Of a DNA stretch of 64,000 nucleotides, positions 1 to 11,329 are shown in pieces. Position 1 is the stretch's first letter; each line of letters opens with the position of its first letter. This DNA comes from Ichthyophis bannanicus. Its lineage: Eukaryota; Chordata; Amphibia; Gymnophiona; Ichthyophiidae. The stretch spans positions 1,673,074,800 through 1,673,138,799 of the forward strand of contig CM066031.1 of NCBI GenBank assembly GCA_033557465.1. The letters are read 5' to 3'. The notes beneath the pieces are model-generated. The model saw only the letters and a program-made list of their open reading frames with translations, made no database searches and was not told the DNA's origin. The translations under genes and the position numbers were made by a program.

Positions 1-535
1 CTGGGTAATTTGGCAGCTTCGGTGTTGTCACTGCATGATGAGTGGAAATCCCTCCTCCCAGAGGTTGTAAGTGCTACTTGCAGGCCTGGATTTAGCCATA
101 GGTAACTGTCTAGAGTGGCAAATTTTGAAATTACTAAATACTCGGGCCTGATTCTGATTGCTGTAGGATCATGCTTTCTGATCTCTAGGGGAGGAACTGC
201 TCCTCTCCACCATTCTCCAGTCCTGCCTATGGGTGCCAATATCTTGAATCTGGCCCTAACCAGTTGTATAATATCCCAAGTTTTAGCCAGCCTGGGGAGC
301 AGAAGGCCTGGCTCAGGAATACAAACTCAGGCCCTCTAACAGAGCTGTGGGGTGAGCCAAAAATGTATAATTTAAATTTTAAGAGGGCAAATTCCAAAGT
401 GATATTTATCCCCTGCAGACTGATTTTGATATCTTTTCTATTTTCATCTGTTGGGGAATGCTGTTACACTTTTTGTTATGTTCTAGACATACCTTTCTTT
501 ACCAATGGAACAGTTCACCTCAATGTGGTAGATTC
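1..535. other. No recognised feature
   Basis: I see no convincing coding region, RNA gene or named repeat. Short open frames are present on the plus strand but have no recognisable domain, and the composition is that of ordinary noncoding DNA. Confidence 0.5.
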
Positions 536-1140
536 TAATCAGCGTTTAGCGGGGATGGATGTCCAGTTCGGACATCCATCCCTGCTAAATGCTAGGGTGC
601 CGATTCCACAAACAGAGCTCCCCGCACGTACAGGCACGATGTGTGGGGAGCTCTGTTCTTGGGCAGGAGGGAGTGGTCCGTAGGAGGAGCAAGGGCGAGA
701 ACCTGACTCCGGACGTACAGGGCCAATTCTGGTGTTGGCCCTGAACATCCAGGGCAGGCAATCTAGACGGGGGACTTATTCCACCTTGGAGGTGGAATAA
801 TTTCCTCTAGATGGCGGCAAAGGATGGATCCGGGTCCAGACAAAGAGGTAACGGGGTGCAGGAACTTCCCTGCAGCCCGACCATGGCCACGGCAGGCCAG
901 ATCGGGGTCGGGCAGCGGAGAAATTGACTTAGCTGTGACTGCCAGGGATCGTGGCTCCTGCATAGAGCGCAGTGTCATGGCGACGGGAGCCTGGCTGGGT
1001 GCCTGAATCGGGGCATGTCCTGGATGTCCAGGGCCCTATGCTGCGATCCTGCTCCCGCGGGGCTGTCTAGTCCCCGCAGGAGCAGAATCAGGTGCATATC
1101 CAGGTCGTCCAAATTTCTGGATGTCCGGATGGCCCAGAGG
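536..1140 (+). repeat. Palindrome-rich interspersed repeat, copy 1
   Basis: This is one of three related copies (the others are near 51,202-51,870 in reverse orientation and 56,567-56,900). Shared landmarks are a hairpin built on GGATGGATGTCC and GGACATCCATCC, a segment with CGTACAGGGCC, and a block containing GCCCGACC..GGCCA followed by AGATCGGGGTCGGGCAG. Within this copy I see three nested hairpins: about 541-592, 610-660 (arms AACAGAGCTCCCC and its complement) and 761-813 (core arms TTATTCCACC / GGTGGAATAA). No coding capacity is recognisable. It is probably a nonautonomous DNA transposon; the family is unknown to me and the outer limits are approximate. Confidence 0.6.
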
Positions 1141-1399
1141 TATACCTATAGAATTGGCCTCCACGTGAATAGAACAGACTCTGCTTTTGTATTTAATTTG
1201 TATTTTCTAAACCTGAGCATCTAAGCTGCCTCTGCCTGCCTGCCTTGTTCTTTCTCCCTCTTGTCCTCTTACTGCTAAGTACGGTTGTCTAACAGATAAA
1301 AAAAAATATACTCTACAAATAATGATATGCAAATTTTAATCATGATAGCCCTAGCCAAGAAATTTATGGTGACCATCTATGTTAGTTCATTGCTATTCA

Positions 1400-2453
1400 C
1401 AGTTTATTTATTTATTTATTATTTATTTAGTGTACATTTGTATCCCGCTGCTTCCAGTGATCAGCAGCGGTTGCTATACATGGTGAGATTGGCTGTACGG
1501 GCCAGTAATTAGGGATATGTACATTGCGATTAGGGAGGGGGAGGTAGAACACAGCAAAGATATGGTTACAGATTTACATTTGATTGATGTTAAGACTTCA
1601 CACAGGGTACATTATATACATATTTACACATGGTACTTATATACATATTTACACATTGCTGACTATAGGACCTCACACTGGAGCAAACTACATATTTACA
1701 CATGACTGAGTGAAATTCATGAGGTTAAATTGAAATGTGATTGGAAGAGGTGCGTCTTAAGTTTTTTTCTGAAGTCTTTCAGATCACAGTTTGCACGCAG
1801 ATCACTTGGTAACCGGTTCCAGAGTGCTGGGGCTATAAATGAGAAAGCCCTGTTACTGGTACAAGCATTAACCTTTCTGAAGCACTTAGGGAGACAGAGG
1901 GTATTGAGGTTTGCTGTTCTTCTACTTCTGTTGTTGGGGAGATTGGATATTAAGCTGCTGAGATGTGAGGGTGCTACATTATGGATGAGTTTGAAGGTAG
2001 TGACTAACATTTTGTATTGGATGCGGGCCGTGATGGGGAGCCAGTGTAGCTCGATTAGAACAGGTGTAATGTGGTCAGAGAGTCCTTTTTGCATAATGAT
2101 TCTGGCAGCGACATTTTGTGCCATTTGCAGAATATTTATAGTTTTTCTTGGCAGGCCTTGCAGTATGGCATTGCAATAGTCTAGGTGTGGGATGATGAGG
2201 GCTTGAGCGACAGATCTGAAGTCGGCATGATCGAGGATGCTACGTAGGGGCTGCAATACTCTTAATTTGTGGAAAATAGCCCGATTGGTAATTCGAAGGT
2301 GCTTGTCCATATTAAGGTTGCTGTCAAGCATCACTCCCAGATATTTTATTTCCTTCAACAATGTCTTTTGCATAGTAGTGATGATCCTATTGTGGCAAGT
2401 TCCACCAAGAAATAATTGTTATGGAGCCAAGCTAGGTGCTGTAAGTACAACAT
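1400..2453 (-). mobile_element. L2-type LINE, 5'-truncated
   Basis: The minus strand encodes the end of an L2 reverse transcriptase, followed by a 3' UTR that ends in a short hairpin (CCGCTGCTGATCACTGGAAG region) and an AAAT-type simple repeat, read on the plus strand as TTTATTTATTTATT at about 1,404. The same 3' end recurs at 34,106-34,392 and in the tail of the SINE at 59,391-59,730. The 5' limit is set by the TTAA-flanked MITE that begins at 2,458. Truncation at the 5' end is normal for this class. Confidence 0.85.
1717..2373 (-). pseudogene. L2 reverse transcriptase, C-terminal part
   Basis: A 218-codon open stretch carries the typical L2/CR1-group C-terminal region. Seen in order are YLGVMLDSNL, then PHLDYCNAILQGLP, then DHITPVLIELHWLPI, and finally APALWNRLPSDLR with a basic end FRKKLKTHLF. 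The palm motif (YADD-type) lies upstream and is missing, so the copy cannot be active. The stretch is still uninterrupted, which suggests moderate age. A similar but more decayed protein remnant is at 53,122-53,820 on the plus strand. Confidence 0.85.
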
Positions 2454-2457
2454 TTAA

Positions 2458-3052
2458 AGGCCCTTTTACTAAAATGCACTACACAGTTAGTGCAGGTTTA
2501 GTGCACGACATCTGTGTGCCCGGGCCCGTGGTAACAGATAATGCAGGGCAGAACAGCTAATGTGCACTCATTCATGTGCCAACTGCAACTCATGTGTTGG
2601 ATTGGTGAATGCTTAGGCAGCGGAATGGCATGGCCCCACCAATATTTTGCCCAACACAGCATCAGCAACTAGAGAGCTTGGGAGCAGGGCTGGAGATTAA
2701 TTTGCTTGGCCCTTTCAACCAAAAAGATGTTGCGCTGCCCCTGGGTGAATGGGTGGTTTAGGGGTGGAGAATAGGCATGGTGAGGATATTGAATTCAGCA
2801 TGGGGTAACCAGCATGCGCCGTCACTGTTGCAATTAGCTTGGATGTAATTACTTTTACCTTAATAGGTGAAGTTAAGTGCACCCATGGTAAGAGTGCCCG
2901 CATTAGGGTATGACAGCACGCATTAACTGCTGGGAACATGCTGTCCACACCCTTGACAGTTAACATGAAGGTTTTGTACTTAACGCGCATACATTTTCTC
3001 GTTATTCGCATGTTAGGTGCAAAACCATAGCACACTTAAGCAAAAAGGCCCC
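2458..3052. mobile_element. piggyBac-like MITE with TTAA target sites
   Basis: A 595-bp segment is flanked by TTAA on both sides (2,454-2,457 and 3,053-3,056). The ends are imperfect inverted repeats: the left end reads AGGCCCTTTTACTAAA and the complement of the right end reads GGGGCCTTTTTGCTTAAG. There is no transposase. TTAA duplication is the signature of piggyBac-type transposition, so a nonautonomous piggyBac derivative is the best fit. The imperfect ends and the AT richness of TTAA leave some doubt. Confidence 0.6.
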
Positions 3053-3056
3053 TTAA

Positions 3057-4307
3057 TGAAGATATGTCCAAGAATCTTAGACAAAGCCAATCAACAAAGG
3101 AACTAATATTTTAACAAAATGGAATTAAAGAACATATGATCAGGCATATTTAAGAATATCATTTTAAATTGCTTCCTGAGACACAAGTTTCAGCAAAACT
3201 CATTCATTCAATAGAGCTTGAGGCTCTTTTAGCTGACTGGAATGCTTGCACCAGTCACTTGCTAAAAATAGATGACCTGGAATGGTTTAGTAAATAGTTC
3301 ACCTACTTGTAATGGTCTCCGGTTTTAATCTTCCTGCAAATGTCTGAATAGGGGTTTACTACATTACCGCCTTTGCTGCCACTGGATAAATTGGCTTCTA
3401 CTCTGCTCATTCTTCTTGCTTACCTGATCCAGTGTGTTCTCTTGCCAAGAGATTTTATAGGAAATGCAAGTTTAATTGGACAGCAGTGTCTCACGCTTGC
3501 ATTTGTCATACCAAGCTCTGCAGTTATGCTGCCGATTCTTGATGATATTACATTTAAAGACCCGAAAATGAGCTTGCTGTGCAAACAGGCTTCCCATTGA
3601 TCCTTCACAAGATCATACCTCACATGTTATATTTACTAGTTATCCTGATAGACAAGTGAAAGAGGGCTGAAAATTCTGACTCAGTGGACTAATAATAATC
3701 ATACATCTACTCTATTGGAAACAAAAGAAGGCATTTGGATAAATAAGGGCAAATAGACTGCGAAATGGTCAGTATGAGTCAGTGTAAATCAAAACAATGT
3801 GAGGAATTGTTGGAACATGGCAATACAATAGAGTTAAAGAGCAATGGACAGTACTTTGACATTCAAAAGGATGATTCATAGGAAGGAAACAAAGTGATGT
3901 TATCCTTTATCCAAAGAGTCACTGGGAACATATAACTTTAGTCCCTCTGCAGTGAAATGGGTGTAAATTAGATCAAGATGAATTTTAGACTAGATCAGGA
4001 GGAAAGCCAGCAATGACTCAGCAATGGAGTAAGGTATCTTCAAAGGATACTGGCAAAACAAGGAAGTTTGTGTAAACCGGATGTCAGGGCAAGCGCGGTG
4101 TGTGAACATGTGTGCATATACCTCTGAGGGTCCTTCTCATTGTTTGTTTGGGTCCTAGTGGCACAGTAAGGTTTCTGGCAATGGTACTGCTGGAACATTC
4201 TTTGGATCGTGCTATCCTTCCTGGGGATATTTATGAAGGGAAGCCTTCACAATTCCACTTCTCTACCATCTCTATTAAAGCATGGATGAAACCACAAGGT
4301 CTATGGC
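3057..4307. other. No recognised feature
   Basis: I recognise no gene or named repeat. Short open frames occur but have no domain, and no tandem structure is evident. It may be ancient, decayed repeat sequence. Confidence 0.45.
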
Positions 4308-4497
4308 AAGAGTGTCTAACTGCAAGCCTGAAGAGCTGCAAACCAGACAAATTTTCATGATATCCCTAATGAATATGCAGAGGATATTTTGGTGTGCAAT
4401 GGAAGCAGTGCATGAAAATCTCTTTCAGGAATATTCCTTAAGGATATCCCGAAAACCTGACTGGTTTGCAGCCCTCCAGGATTGCAGTTTGACAGCC
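4308..4497. mobile_element. Foldback MITE (copy P1)
   Basis: The segment is a long imperfect palindrome. The left arm (GTCTAACTGCAAGCCTGAAG onward) is matched by the complement of the right arm (GTCAAACTGCAATCCTGGAG). Both arms contain CTGCAAACCAG followed by a GGATATCC-like block. Partial or full relatives are at 11,330-11,465 and 34,993-35,163. The whole unit is terminal arms with a short centre and no coding capacity, as expected for a foldback, hAT-like MITE. Confidence 0.75.
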
Positions 4498-4671
4498 GCG
4501 GTCTATGGAATCCCCAGAGACTTGGAGGAGAAGCTGAGAAGCAAGAAAATAAAAACAGGTTATGCTGCTCCAAATTTGTTGGAAGATACATGATTGAACC
4601 CGTAATCTGTCTAAAAGACTGGACAATTTCAAATAAACAATATTGAAACACAGTGCTCAGCTTTAAAAAAA

Positions 4672-4743
4672 AAGCCAGTTGCGGTATTTAAATATAATAC
4701 ATATATTCAGCGCTGCTATCTGGATAGCACTGAATATAAGCAC
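4672..4743. repeat. Left fragment of a repeat split by the HAL1-like insertion
   Basis: The segment contains an inverted repeat around ATATTCAGCGCTGCTATC / GGATAGCACTGAATAT. It ends exactly where the 13-bp target-site duplication of the HAL1-like element begins. The sequence resuming at 10,128 has similar GGATAGCAG and GGATAGTGCC motifs, so both are probably the two halves of one MITE-like element. The family is not identified. Confidence 0.4.
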
Positions 4744-5021
4744 AGAATGGTGGGGAGGGGAGTTTATTATCTGGATGCTCTTTCCTGCTGTGGAGATTGC
4801 ATATGGTAATTGAGCAGGCAATCAACTGGAGCTCCTTTCCTGCCTCCCAGACCTACTATGCAGCGATTGGCCTCTGTGCCATCAGGGGGCCTTTAAATGC
4901 AGCCTTGCACCGCAGCATGCAGATGCGGATGTAACCGAAGGGGTGTGACCAAACGGGCAGGCCCTGTACCTTTGGTGCCCCTTCTGCGCACTGAGGAGCA
5001 CGAGGAGTTTGCAGCTCAGGA

Positions 5022-6590
5022 ATGGGCAAGCATAAAAAGAAAATCATAAACGTAAGTACTATCAATTCATCAAAGACAGTTAAGGTTATTGGTCCCATGG
5101 ACAGACACATTGTGGTATCTGGTAAAGATATGGAAAAACTTTCATTGCCTCCTTCTGGAAGTTCGGACTCCTCGGTTGCTTCTTCTTCCATATTGAGGGT
5201 TTCTAATCCAAACCTGCAGGTTGATGATGGGATTTTGGGCCCTGTGACTGCCTCTCCAATTGCTGAGGGACAGTCGCGTCCTCAAAATGGATTGCTTTCT
5301 GCTGGATCCTCAAGTAACCTGCCTGGGTTCGGTGCAGTTCCTCTCCCCCGCATGGTGTAGGTTTCAGATGTGTCCAACAGTTTGCAAGGCTTTTCTGAAT
5401 TTACACCAGCTGGTGACAAGATTGTAGTTGTTTCTTTATCTGATATATGGAAAGTGCTTTTCCGTATTGAAGCTTCTCTGAAGGGTACTGTTTCTCAGTT
5501 TTCTGATTTTACCAAGGAAATGATGGCAAAATTGGCCCAGCAAGAATCTCAGTTCACTCTTTTTGAATCTCGTCTTCAGAAAGTTGAGGGTCAGACCTCT
5601 ATTGTGCAAGGAATTTCTACCTCTTTTGTTAAGGTCAGTCTTGCTCTTCATTGACAACAAGAGATTTTGGAGAATGCTTTTAGCTCTAAGAATCTGAGAT
5701 GTCTTAATTTCACTATTATTCATTATCTCTCACATTTAATTTTGTTTACAAAATATTTGACTGAAGTACTTGAATATAAGGATGAAACTAAATTGTCTTT
5801 TAATCATTTATACTATCATTTATATGAGGAGTGGCCTAGTGGTTGGGGCAAGATACTTCAGGCCAGAAGGTCGGGGTTTCAAATCCCACTAGAGGACAGC
5901 AACCTTGGGCCGGAAGGACTGGGGTTTCTAGTCCCACAGGTGCTCCTTGCGGTCTTGGGCAAGCAACTTAACCCTCTACAGCCCATGTTCCCTGTAAAAT
6001 AGTTATCTCCAAGTTATAATGCCCTGTTCAATGTAATTTCAGTTGTTCAATGTAAACCACACTGATGCAGAATAGCACAGTATATAAGAGAATATAAATA
6101 AATACTTGCCTCATGCAGCAAAGGTTTTGAGTGTGGAGGGAGAGGGGCATGACACTTTGTCTCCGGTAGATAGTCTGAATATTTCTGAGTATATTGAATC
6201 TTCTAACGATGAGATTTCTACTCGGGCCACTTTGCTTGTTTCCTTTACTTCTGAATTAGATAGAAATGTGATTCTTTGATTGAATTTTCAAAAGAAGAAT
6301 GCTCTCTTTTGTGGGCAAAAGATCAGTATCTTCCCCGACGTCTCCAGGCAGACTCAGGATCGGGAAAGGCTTTTCTAGCCTTGAAGCCAAGTGTGCTTGA
6401 ATTAGGTGCCACGTTCTTTCTCAAATTTCCCTGTAAATGCCTAGTGACATTGGGAGGGGGGGAGGGGACTAACAAATTATATGTTTTTGGATGTACCACA
6501 ACATGAGGATTTTCTTAAATGTTCAACAGAATCCTCTCACTTAGCTGTGCATATTTGTAAACCTGCATGGTTTAAATTGGATTATGTATA
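5022..6590 (+). pseudogene. L1 ORF1p-like RNA-binding protein, disrupted
   Basis: The frame opens with MGKHKKK and runs through a Ser-rich N-terminal region, then a predicted coiled coil near 5,440-5,620 (VLFRIEASLKGTVSQF and following), then an RRM-like block at about 5,660-5,820 (SSKNLRCLNF, LTEVLEYKDE). After the SINE, the C-terminal domain resumes in changing frames near 6,190-6,510, recognisable from FPDVSRQTQ, ALKPSVLELGATFFLKFP and CKCLV. That order (coiled coil, RRM, C-terminal domain) is that of L1 ORF1p, an RNA-binding trimer and nucleic-acid chaperone in retrotransposition. In-frame stops occur at about 5,358 and 5,652, and the SINE splits the RRM from the C-terminal domain. It is not functional. 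Confidence 0.8.
5825..6105 (+). mobile_element. tRNA-headed SINE (copy S1)
   Basis: The head GGAGTGGCCTAGTGGTTGGG and the internal GTTTCAAATCC resemble tRNA-type pol III A and B boxes. The body is followed by CTTGGGCAAGCAACTTAACC and by a 3' part with a hairpin-like GTAAACCACACTGATGCAG and an AAATAAAT tail. It lies inside the HAL1-like ORF1. Close relatives are at 13,856, 50,859, 54,511 and 59,391. Confidence 0.85.
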
Positions 6591-6763
6591 AGCTTTCCAG
6601 TAGCAGGATGTTTTTTCCTTTTGCTTTCCTTTTTCATGTGAAGAGATGCCAGCCTTCCCTGGATGTGGACTTTGGAGACATATGTATTTCTTTTTCTTAT
6701 TTTCTTTCTTTTTTGTATTTTGTTCTCATTTCCTTTTTTGGTTATTGTGATGTAAACAATTGA

Positions 6764-9700
6764 CTCACATGGTTTGCAGCTTGTCGTGCTGTGAGGCCTT
6801 GTGTGCATCAGTGATGCTGAGAGCTAAACTATCAGTAGTTTAACTACTGGCAGGGTCTCCCAAGATGGAAAGGTCTCAGCTGAGGTGCCAGACCAAGACA
6901 AACCACCCATCTCGGCAGCAGCAGAATGGGATAGTGTTGACGGCGGAGGATCACATTTCTGTGACAACGGCAACAACACCAAACTTAAACTACGCGGAAG
7001 AAAGGCCCGGCAATCTACTTCTGTATCTTGCCATGAAAACCCAATGGATAGTTACAACAAAACAAATTGTGCTATAGTGCTGGAAGATGAGACCCCCAGG
7101 TCGGAAGGCACTCAACTAGCTACTGGGGAAGAGCTGAAGACTTTTCAGAGTAAAGCCAGCATTTATGATGTGGTTGGATCAAAGCCCTTGGGACGTCTGA
7201 CTGCTGATGTAGCTGCGCATGAAATGAGAGTCAGAAGCTGTAAAGATGTCTTATGCATTGGAACATGGAACGTACGAAGCATGAACCAAGGGAAGTTGGA
7301 GGTGGTCAAGAATGAAATGGAACATGTACAACTTGATCTGTTGGGTGTCAGCGAACTGAAATGGACTGGCATTGGGCACTTTGCATCAGATGATCACATG
7401 GTCTACTATGCTGGAAATGAAAGACAAAGAAGAAATGGTGTTGCATTTATAATAAAGAAGAAACTTGCAAGAACTGTAATGAAATACAATGCAGTCAGTG
7501 AACGCTTAATCTCTATTCGTCTACGAGGAATGCTATCAACACAACTATAATTCAAGTATATGCCCCAACAACAGCTGCAGAAGAGAATGAAATTGAAGAG
7601 TTCTATGAACAAGTACAAGCTGAAATTGACAGAACATGCAAACAGGATATCCTGATAGTCATGGGTGACTGGAATGCAAAGGCTGGCAACAAAGAAGAAG
7701 TCAAAGTAGTTGGAAAATATGGACTTGGCAACAGAAATGAAGCTGGAGAAAGACTGATAGAATTCTGCAAGACCAATGATCTATTCATCTCAAACACCTT
7801 CTTCCATCAACACAAGCGGCGACTGTACAATGGACTTCACCCAATAGATTGTATAAAAATCAAATTGACTACATCTGTGGAAGTCAACGATGGAAAAGTT
7901 CTATAACATCAACAAAGACAAAACCTGGAGCTGACTGTGGTACAGATCACCAACTACTAGTATGCAAACTCAAGCTAAAGTTGAAAAAGAGCAAACCACT
8001 CATGAATGCAGCAAAATATGACCTTGAGAATATACCACTGAAATTTAAAGACAGCCTGCAAAATTGATTTGCTGCTTTAGATACAAATGACAGAGCTCCA
8101 GAAGAGCTATGGAATGACATCGTTGTGTTGGAAGAAAGCGAGAAGTCTCTACAAAAGGTGAAAAAGCAAAAACGGCCAAAATGGATGACGGAAGAAACTC
8201 TGAAAATTGCCCAGAAACGCAGAGAAGCTAAAGCCAGAGGAGAAAGAAAGACAATAACAGAACTCAACAGAGATTTCCAACATGCACCAAGACAGGACAA
8301 GGAAAAGTACTACAACGACGCATGCAAGGAAATAGAAGCAGAAACTATTAGAGGAAGAACAAGATCGGCTTTCCTAAAGCTACGAGAGTTAAAGAAAAAG
8401 TTCTAGCTTCGAATTGGAATGTTACAAGATGCTCAAGGTTCTATGTTGAATGATGCTGAGAAGATCAAGAAAAGATGGAAGGAATATACAGAGTTTTTAT
8501 ATGATAAAGATCAAGTGGACCAACAGCCGTTTCAACCTGTACCTTATGATTGGGAACCATTGGTGATGAAAGAAGAAGTTGAAGCAGCATTGAAAGCCTT
8601 ATCAAAGAACAAAGCACCAGGCATTGATAGCATTTCCATAGAGGTATTACAACAATCTGATGCAGCTGTTACCATACTTACAAGGCTCTACCAAGAAATA
8701 TGAAAGACAACATCATGGCCAACTGACTGGAAAAGATTTGTGTTTATACCAATACTAAAGAAAGGTGATCCAACTAACTGTGGAAATTATCACACAATCG
8801 CTCTGATCCCACATGCCAGCAAGATTCTACTGAAGATTATTCAAAAGAGACTACAACCATACCTGGAACAAGAACTACCTGAAGTGCAAGCAGGGTTCAG
8901 GAAAGGGCGAGGAACGAGAGACATCCTTGCAGATGTGAGATGGATCCTTGAAAAGACTAAAGAATACCAAAAGGATATCTATTTGTGCTTTATCGACTAT
9001 AGCAAGGCTTTTGACTGTGTAAACCATGAGAAACTCTGGGCCACATTAAGAAGCATGGGTATACCAGAACACCTGATCGTACTCTTGCACAATCTGTACA
9101 TTGATCAAGAAGCAACAGTTTGAACGGAACAAGGAGAAACAGAATGGTTTAAAATAAGCAAAGGTGTAAGACAAGGCTGCATACTTTCCCCCTACCTGTT
9201 TAATTTATATGCAGAACAAATCATCAGAGAAGCAGGATTGTATGAAGACAACAGAGGTGTGAAGATTGGTGGAAGACTCATCAACAACCTTCGCTATGCT
9301 AATGATACCACATTACTGGCTGAAAGTGAAGATGATCTGAAACATTTGCTTCTCACAATCAAAGAATATAGTCTCAAAATGGGCCTGCACCTTAATGTAA
9401 AGAAGACAAAGATCATGACAACTGGCATAATCAACAGGTTCATCGTTGAAGAAGAAGAAATTGAAATCGTGAACAACTTTAACCTACTTGGATCAACTAT
9501 CAATAAAGAAGCAGCAAGCAGTCAAGAAATTAGATGACGCATTGCTCTTGGCAGAATGGCTATGAAAGAACTAGATAAGATTCTCAGGAGCAGAGATGTC
9601 TCTCTCCATACAAAGATTCGACTTGTTCAAGCCATGGTATTTTCAGTAACATCATATGGATGTGAAAGCTGGACAGTGAAAAAGACAGACAGGAAGAAAA

Positions 9701-10078
9701 TTGATGCCTTTGAATTATGGTGCTGGTGGCAAATACTGTGTATACCATGGACTGCCCGAAGAACAAACCAGTCAGTACTAGAGGAGATCAAACCTAAGCT
9801 TTCTTTAGAAGCTCAGATGACAAGACTTTGACTTTCATACTTTGGATACATCATGCGAAGAGAGAGATCATTAGAGAAAGACATCATGCTTGGCAAGATA
9901 GAAGGTCAACGCAAAAGAGGAAGGCCAGCAATGAGATGGATCGATACAATAACAGCAGCTACTGGTACCAGTCTGTCAACAATGAGCCGCCTGACTCAAG
10001 ACCGAACACAATTTAGGAAAGCTATCCAGAGGGTCGCCATGAGTCGACTCCGACTCGACGGCACTTAACAACAACAAC
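6764..10078 (+). mobile_element. RTE-clade LINE (BovB-like), near full length
   Basis: A 3.3-kb element is bounded by the 10-bp target-site duplication AAACAATTGA (6,754-6,763 and 10,079-10,088). It encodes an endonuclease plus reverse transcriptase and ends with GGGTCGCCATGAGTC, then a CAA-type repeat tail instead of poly(A), which is typical of RTE/BovB elements. Two further 3' ends of the family are at 18,309-18,420 (minus) and 61,485-61,576 (plus). It was inserted into the 3' UTR of the HAL1-like element. Confidence 0.9.
6885..10068 (+). pseudogene. RTE endonuclease-reverse transcriptase, inactivated
   Basis: The protein can be followed across several frames. It has an apurinic-type endonuclease at about 7,255-7,900 (CIGTWNVRSMNQGKLEVVK, ELKWTGIGHF, IVMGDWNAKAGN), a linker, and a reverse transcriptase at about 8,570-9,540 with NKAPGIDSISIEVLQ, PILKKGDPTNCGNY, QAGFRKGRGTRD, FIDYSKAFD and VRQGCILSPYLFN. 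The C-terminal part ends MSRLRLDGT at 10,068. The catalytic tetrad reads YAND at 9,295-9,306 instead of YADD, and in-frame stops occur near 7,548, 7,904, 8,065, 8,404, 8,701, 9,121, 9,535 and 9,829. It is clearly dead. Confidence 0.9.
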
Positions 10079-10127
10079 AAACAATTGAAATGTTCATAAA
10101 TAAAAAAAAAAGAAAGAATGGTGGGGA

Positions 10128-10440
10128 CTGCTATTCCATGGATAGCAGCAATATACAGTTTGCTCGCCTTATACTATGGGGATTAATTTAGGATAACATT
10201 TTGCTGGTCTAAATTTACCAGAGATAATGAATGGAGTGAATATAGCTGTTATTCATAGAGCTGGCATGGAACTCCAATGATCTGCCCTCACTCTGTTCGG
10301 ATAGTGCCAGGGTGGTCTGTGATGATTTTCAGCACCTTTATCGGTATAGTGCCGCTCAAAATTAACATATAGGTCACTGTGGCCATAGTCAGCCTGAGGC
10401 AATGACACAAGGCTCCTCAGCCACTAGAGGTTTAAAGTAA
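10128..10440. repeat. Right fragment of the repeat split by the HAL1-like insertion
   Basis: The sequence after the right-hand 13-bp duplication contains repeated motifs (GCTATTCCATGGATAGCAG, CGGATAGTGCC, CGGTATAGTGCC) similar to those left of the insertion at 4,672-4,743. I read it as the remainder of one interrupted MITE-like element; the right limit is uncertain. Confidence 0.4.
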
Positions 10441-11329
10441 ATATACTTTATCTTGGGGATAAACAACCAAGCAAATTGCCCTGGCCCTTCTTGGATCTGC
10501 AGTACACGTAGGGCTAAAAACACACTGTTGCTCCAGGCTTTTTCCCAGCTGTAGCTTCCTTAATTGGTCTCAATTTCAATATAATACCCAAAAATGGCAC
10601 GCGCGAGAGACTTGAATTTTCAGATTTGGAACCCCACAATCCTGAAGCAGGGTCCACGGTTGGACTCAAAATGTGGTATGTCGTATGGGATTCCTAAGTT
10701 GCCATTTGTCTTCATCCGCGCTTTATTTTAGGAGCTAAGTAATTTTTGCTAAATAAAATATGATTAAAAGGAGTCACTACCTTGGGAGAGGAGGTTTCAA
10801 TTTTCCTCTCCTTTGTTGGTACCTCCGACATAATAATTAGCAATATTTCCTGCTACTTATCATTTGGGATCTTTTCACATATAATAATCTTAATTAGTCT
10901 CGGCAGGAATGATCTGCTGGGTGAAGTACTGTCTGTTCCAACACAGACTGTACTTCTGAAGTAAAAAACAAAACTGGTTCTTCCAAAGTTCCTTCACTCC
11001 GGGCAGCACAATTCATTAGTATTCTTTCAGTCCTTGGCAGCAGGGTAACATAACCATAAATAAAGAAAATAACAGCTTTCTGTGGCACAAGAGTCCCCCA
11101 GCTGGTTTGAAGTCTAACAGCCAGGCTGAATGCACAGTAACAAACTTAAACCCAGTCCTACCTGCTCAGCAGTCTCCCTTTCAAAGATAAGTGATTTCCG
11201 CATATGCCGTAGAATCCCAGGCTCCTCTCTCCTTCAGGTTTCCTACTCCCTGGTTTAAACCCTGGGATCTGTCCACACCCTCTCCAGGACTTCTCCAGCC
11301 TATTTTCTTAAAGGGGCAAGGTTTAGGTC
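10441..11329. other. No recognised feature
   Basis: No gene or named repeat can be supported. Short open frames have no domain. Confidence 0.45.

Larger units (their letters stand above)
4757..10114 (+). mobile_element. ORF1-only L1 derivative (HAL1-like) with nested insertions
   Basis: A retrotransposed unit is bounded by the perfect 13-bp target-site duplication AGAATGGTGGGGA at 4,744-4,756 and 10,115-10,127. After removing a SINE (5,825-6,105) and an RTE element (6,764-10,078), it consists of a ~265-bp leader, an L1-type ORF1, a ~200-bp 3' UTR rich in pyrimidines on the plus strand, and a terminal AATAAA with an A-rich tail at about 10,097-10,114. No L1 ORF2 (endonuclease or reverse transcriptase) lies between the ORF1 remnant and the tail. 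Mammalian HAL1 elements have this layout, and I infer an analogous nonautonomous L1 derivative here. A deletion of ORF2 after insertion is the alternative. Confidence 0.7.

Noticed and set aside
264..683. 139-codon open frame
   Set aside because: It runs from unassigned sequence into the hairpin-rich repeat and has no recognisable domain or codon bias.
5825..6105. A genuine tRNA gene at the SINE heads
   Set aside because: Only the A- and B-box-like parts resemble a tRNA; no full cloverleaf follows, and the sequence continues into a SINE body.
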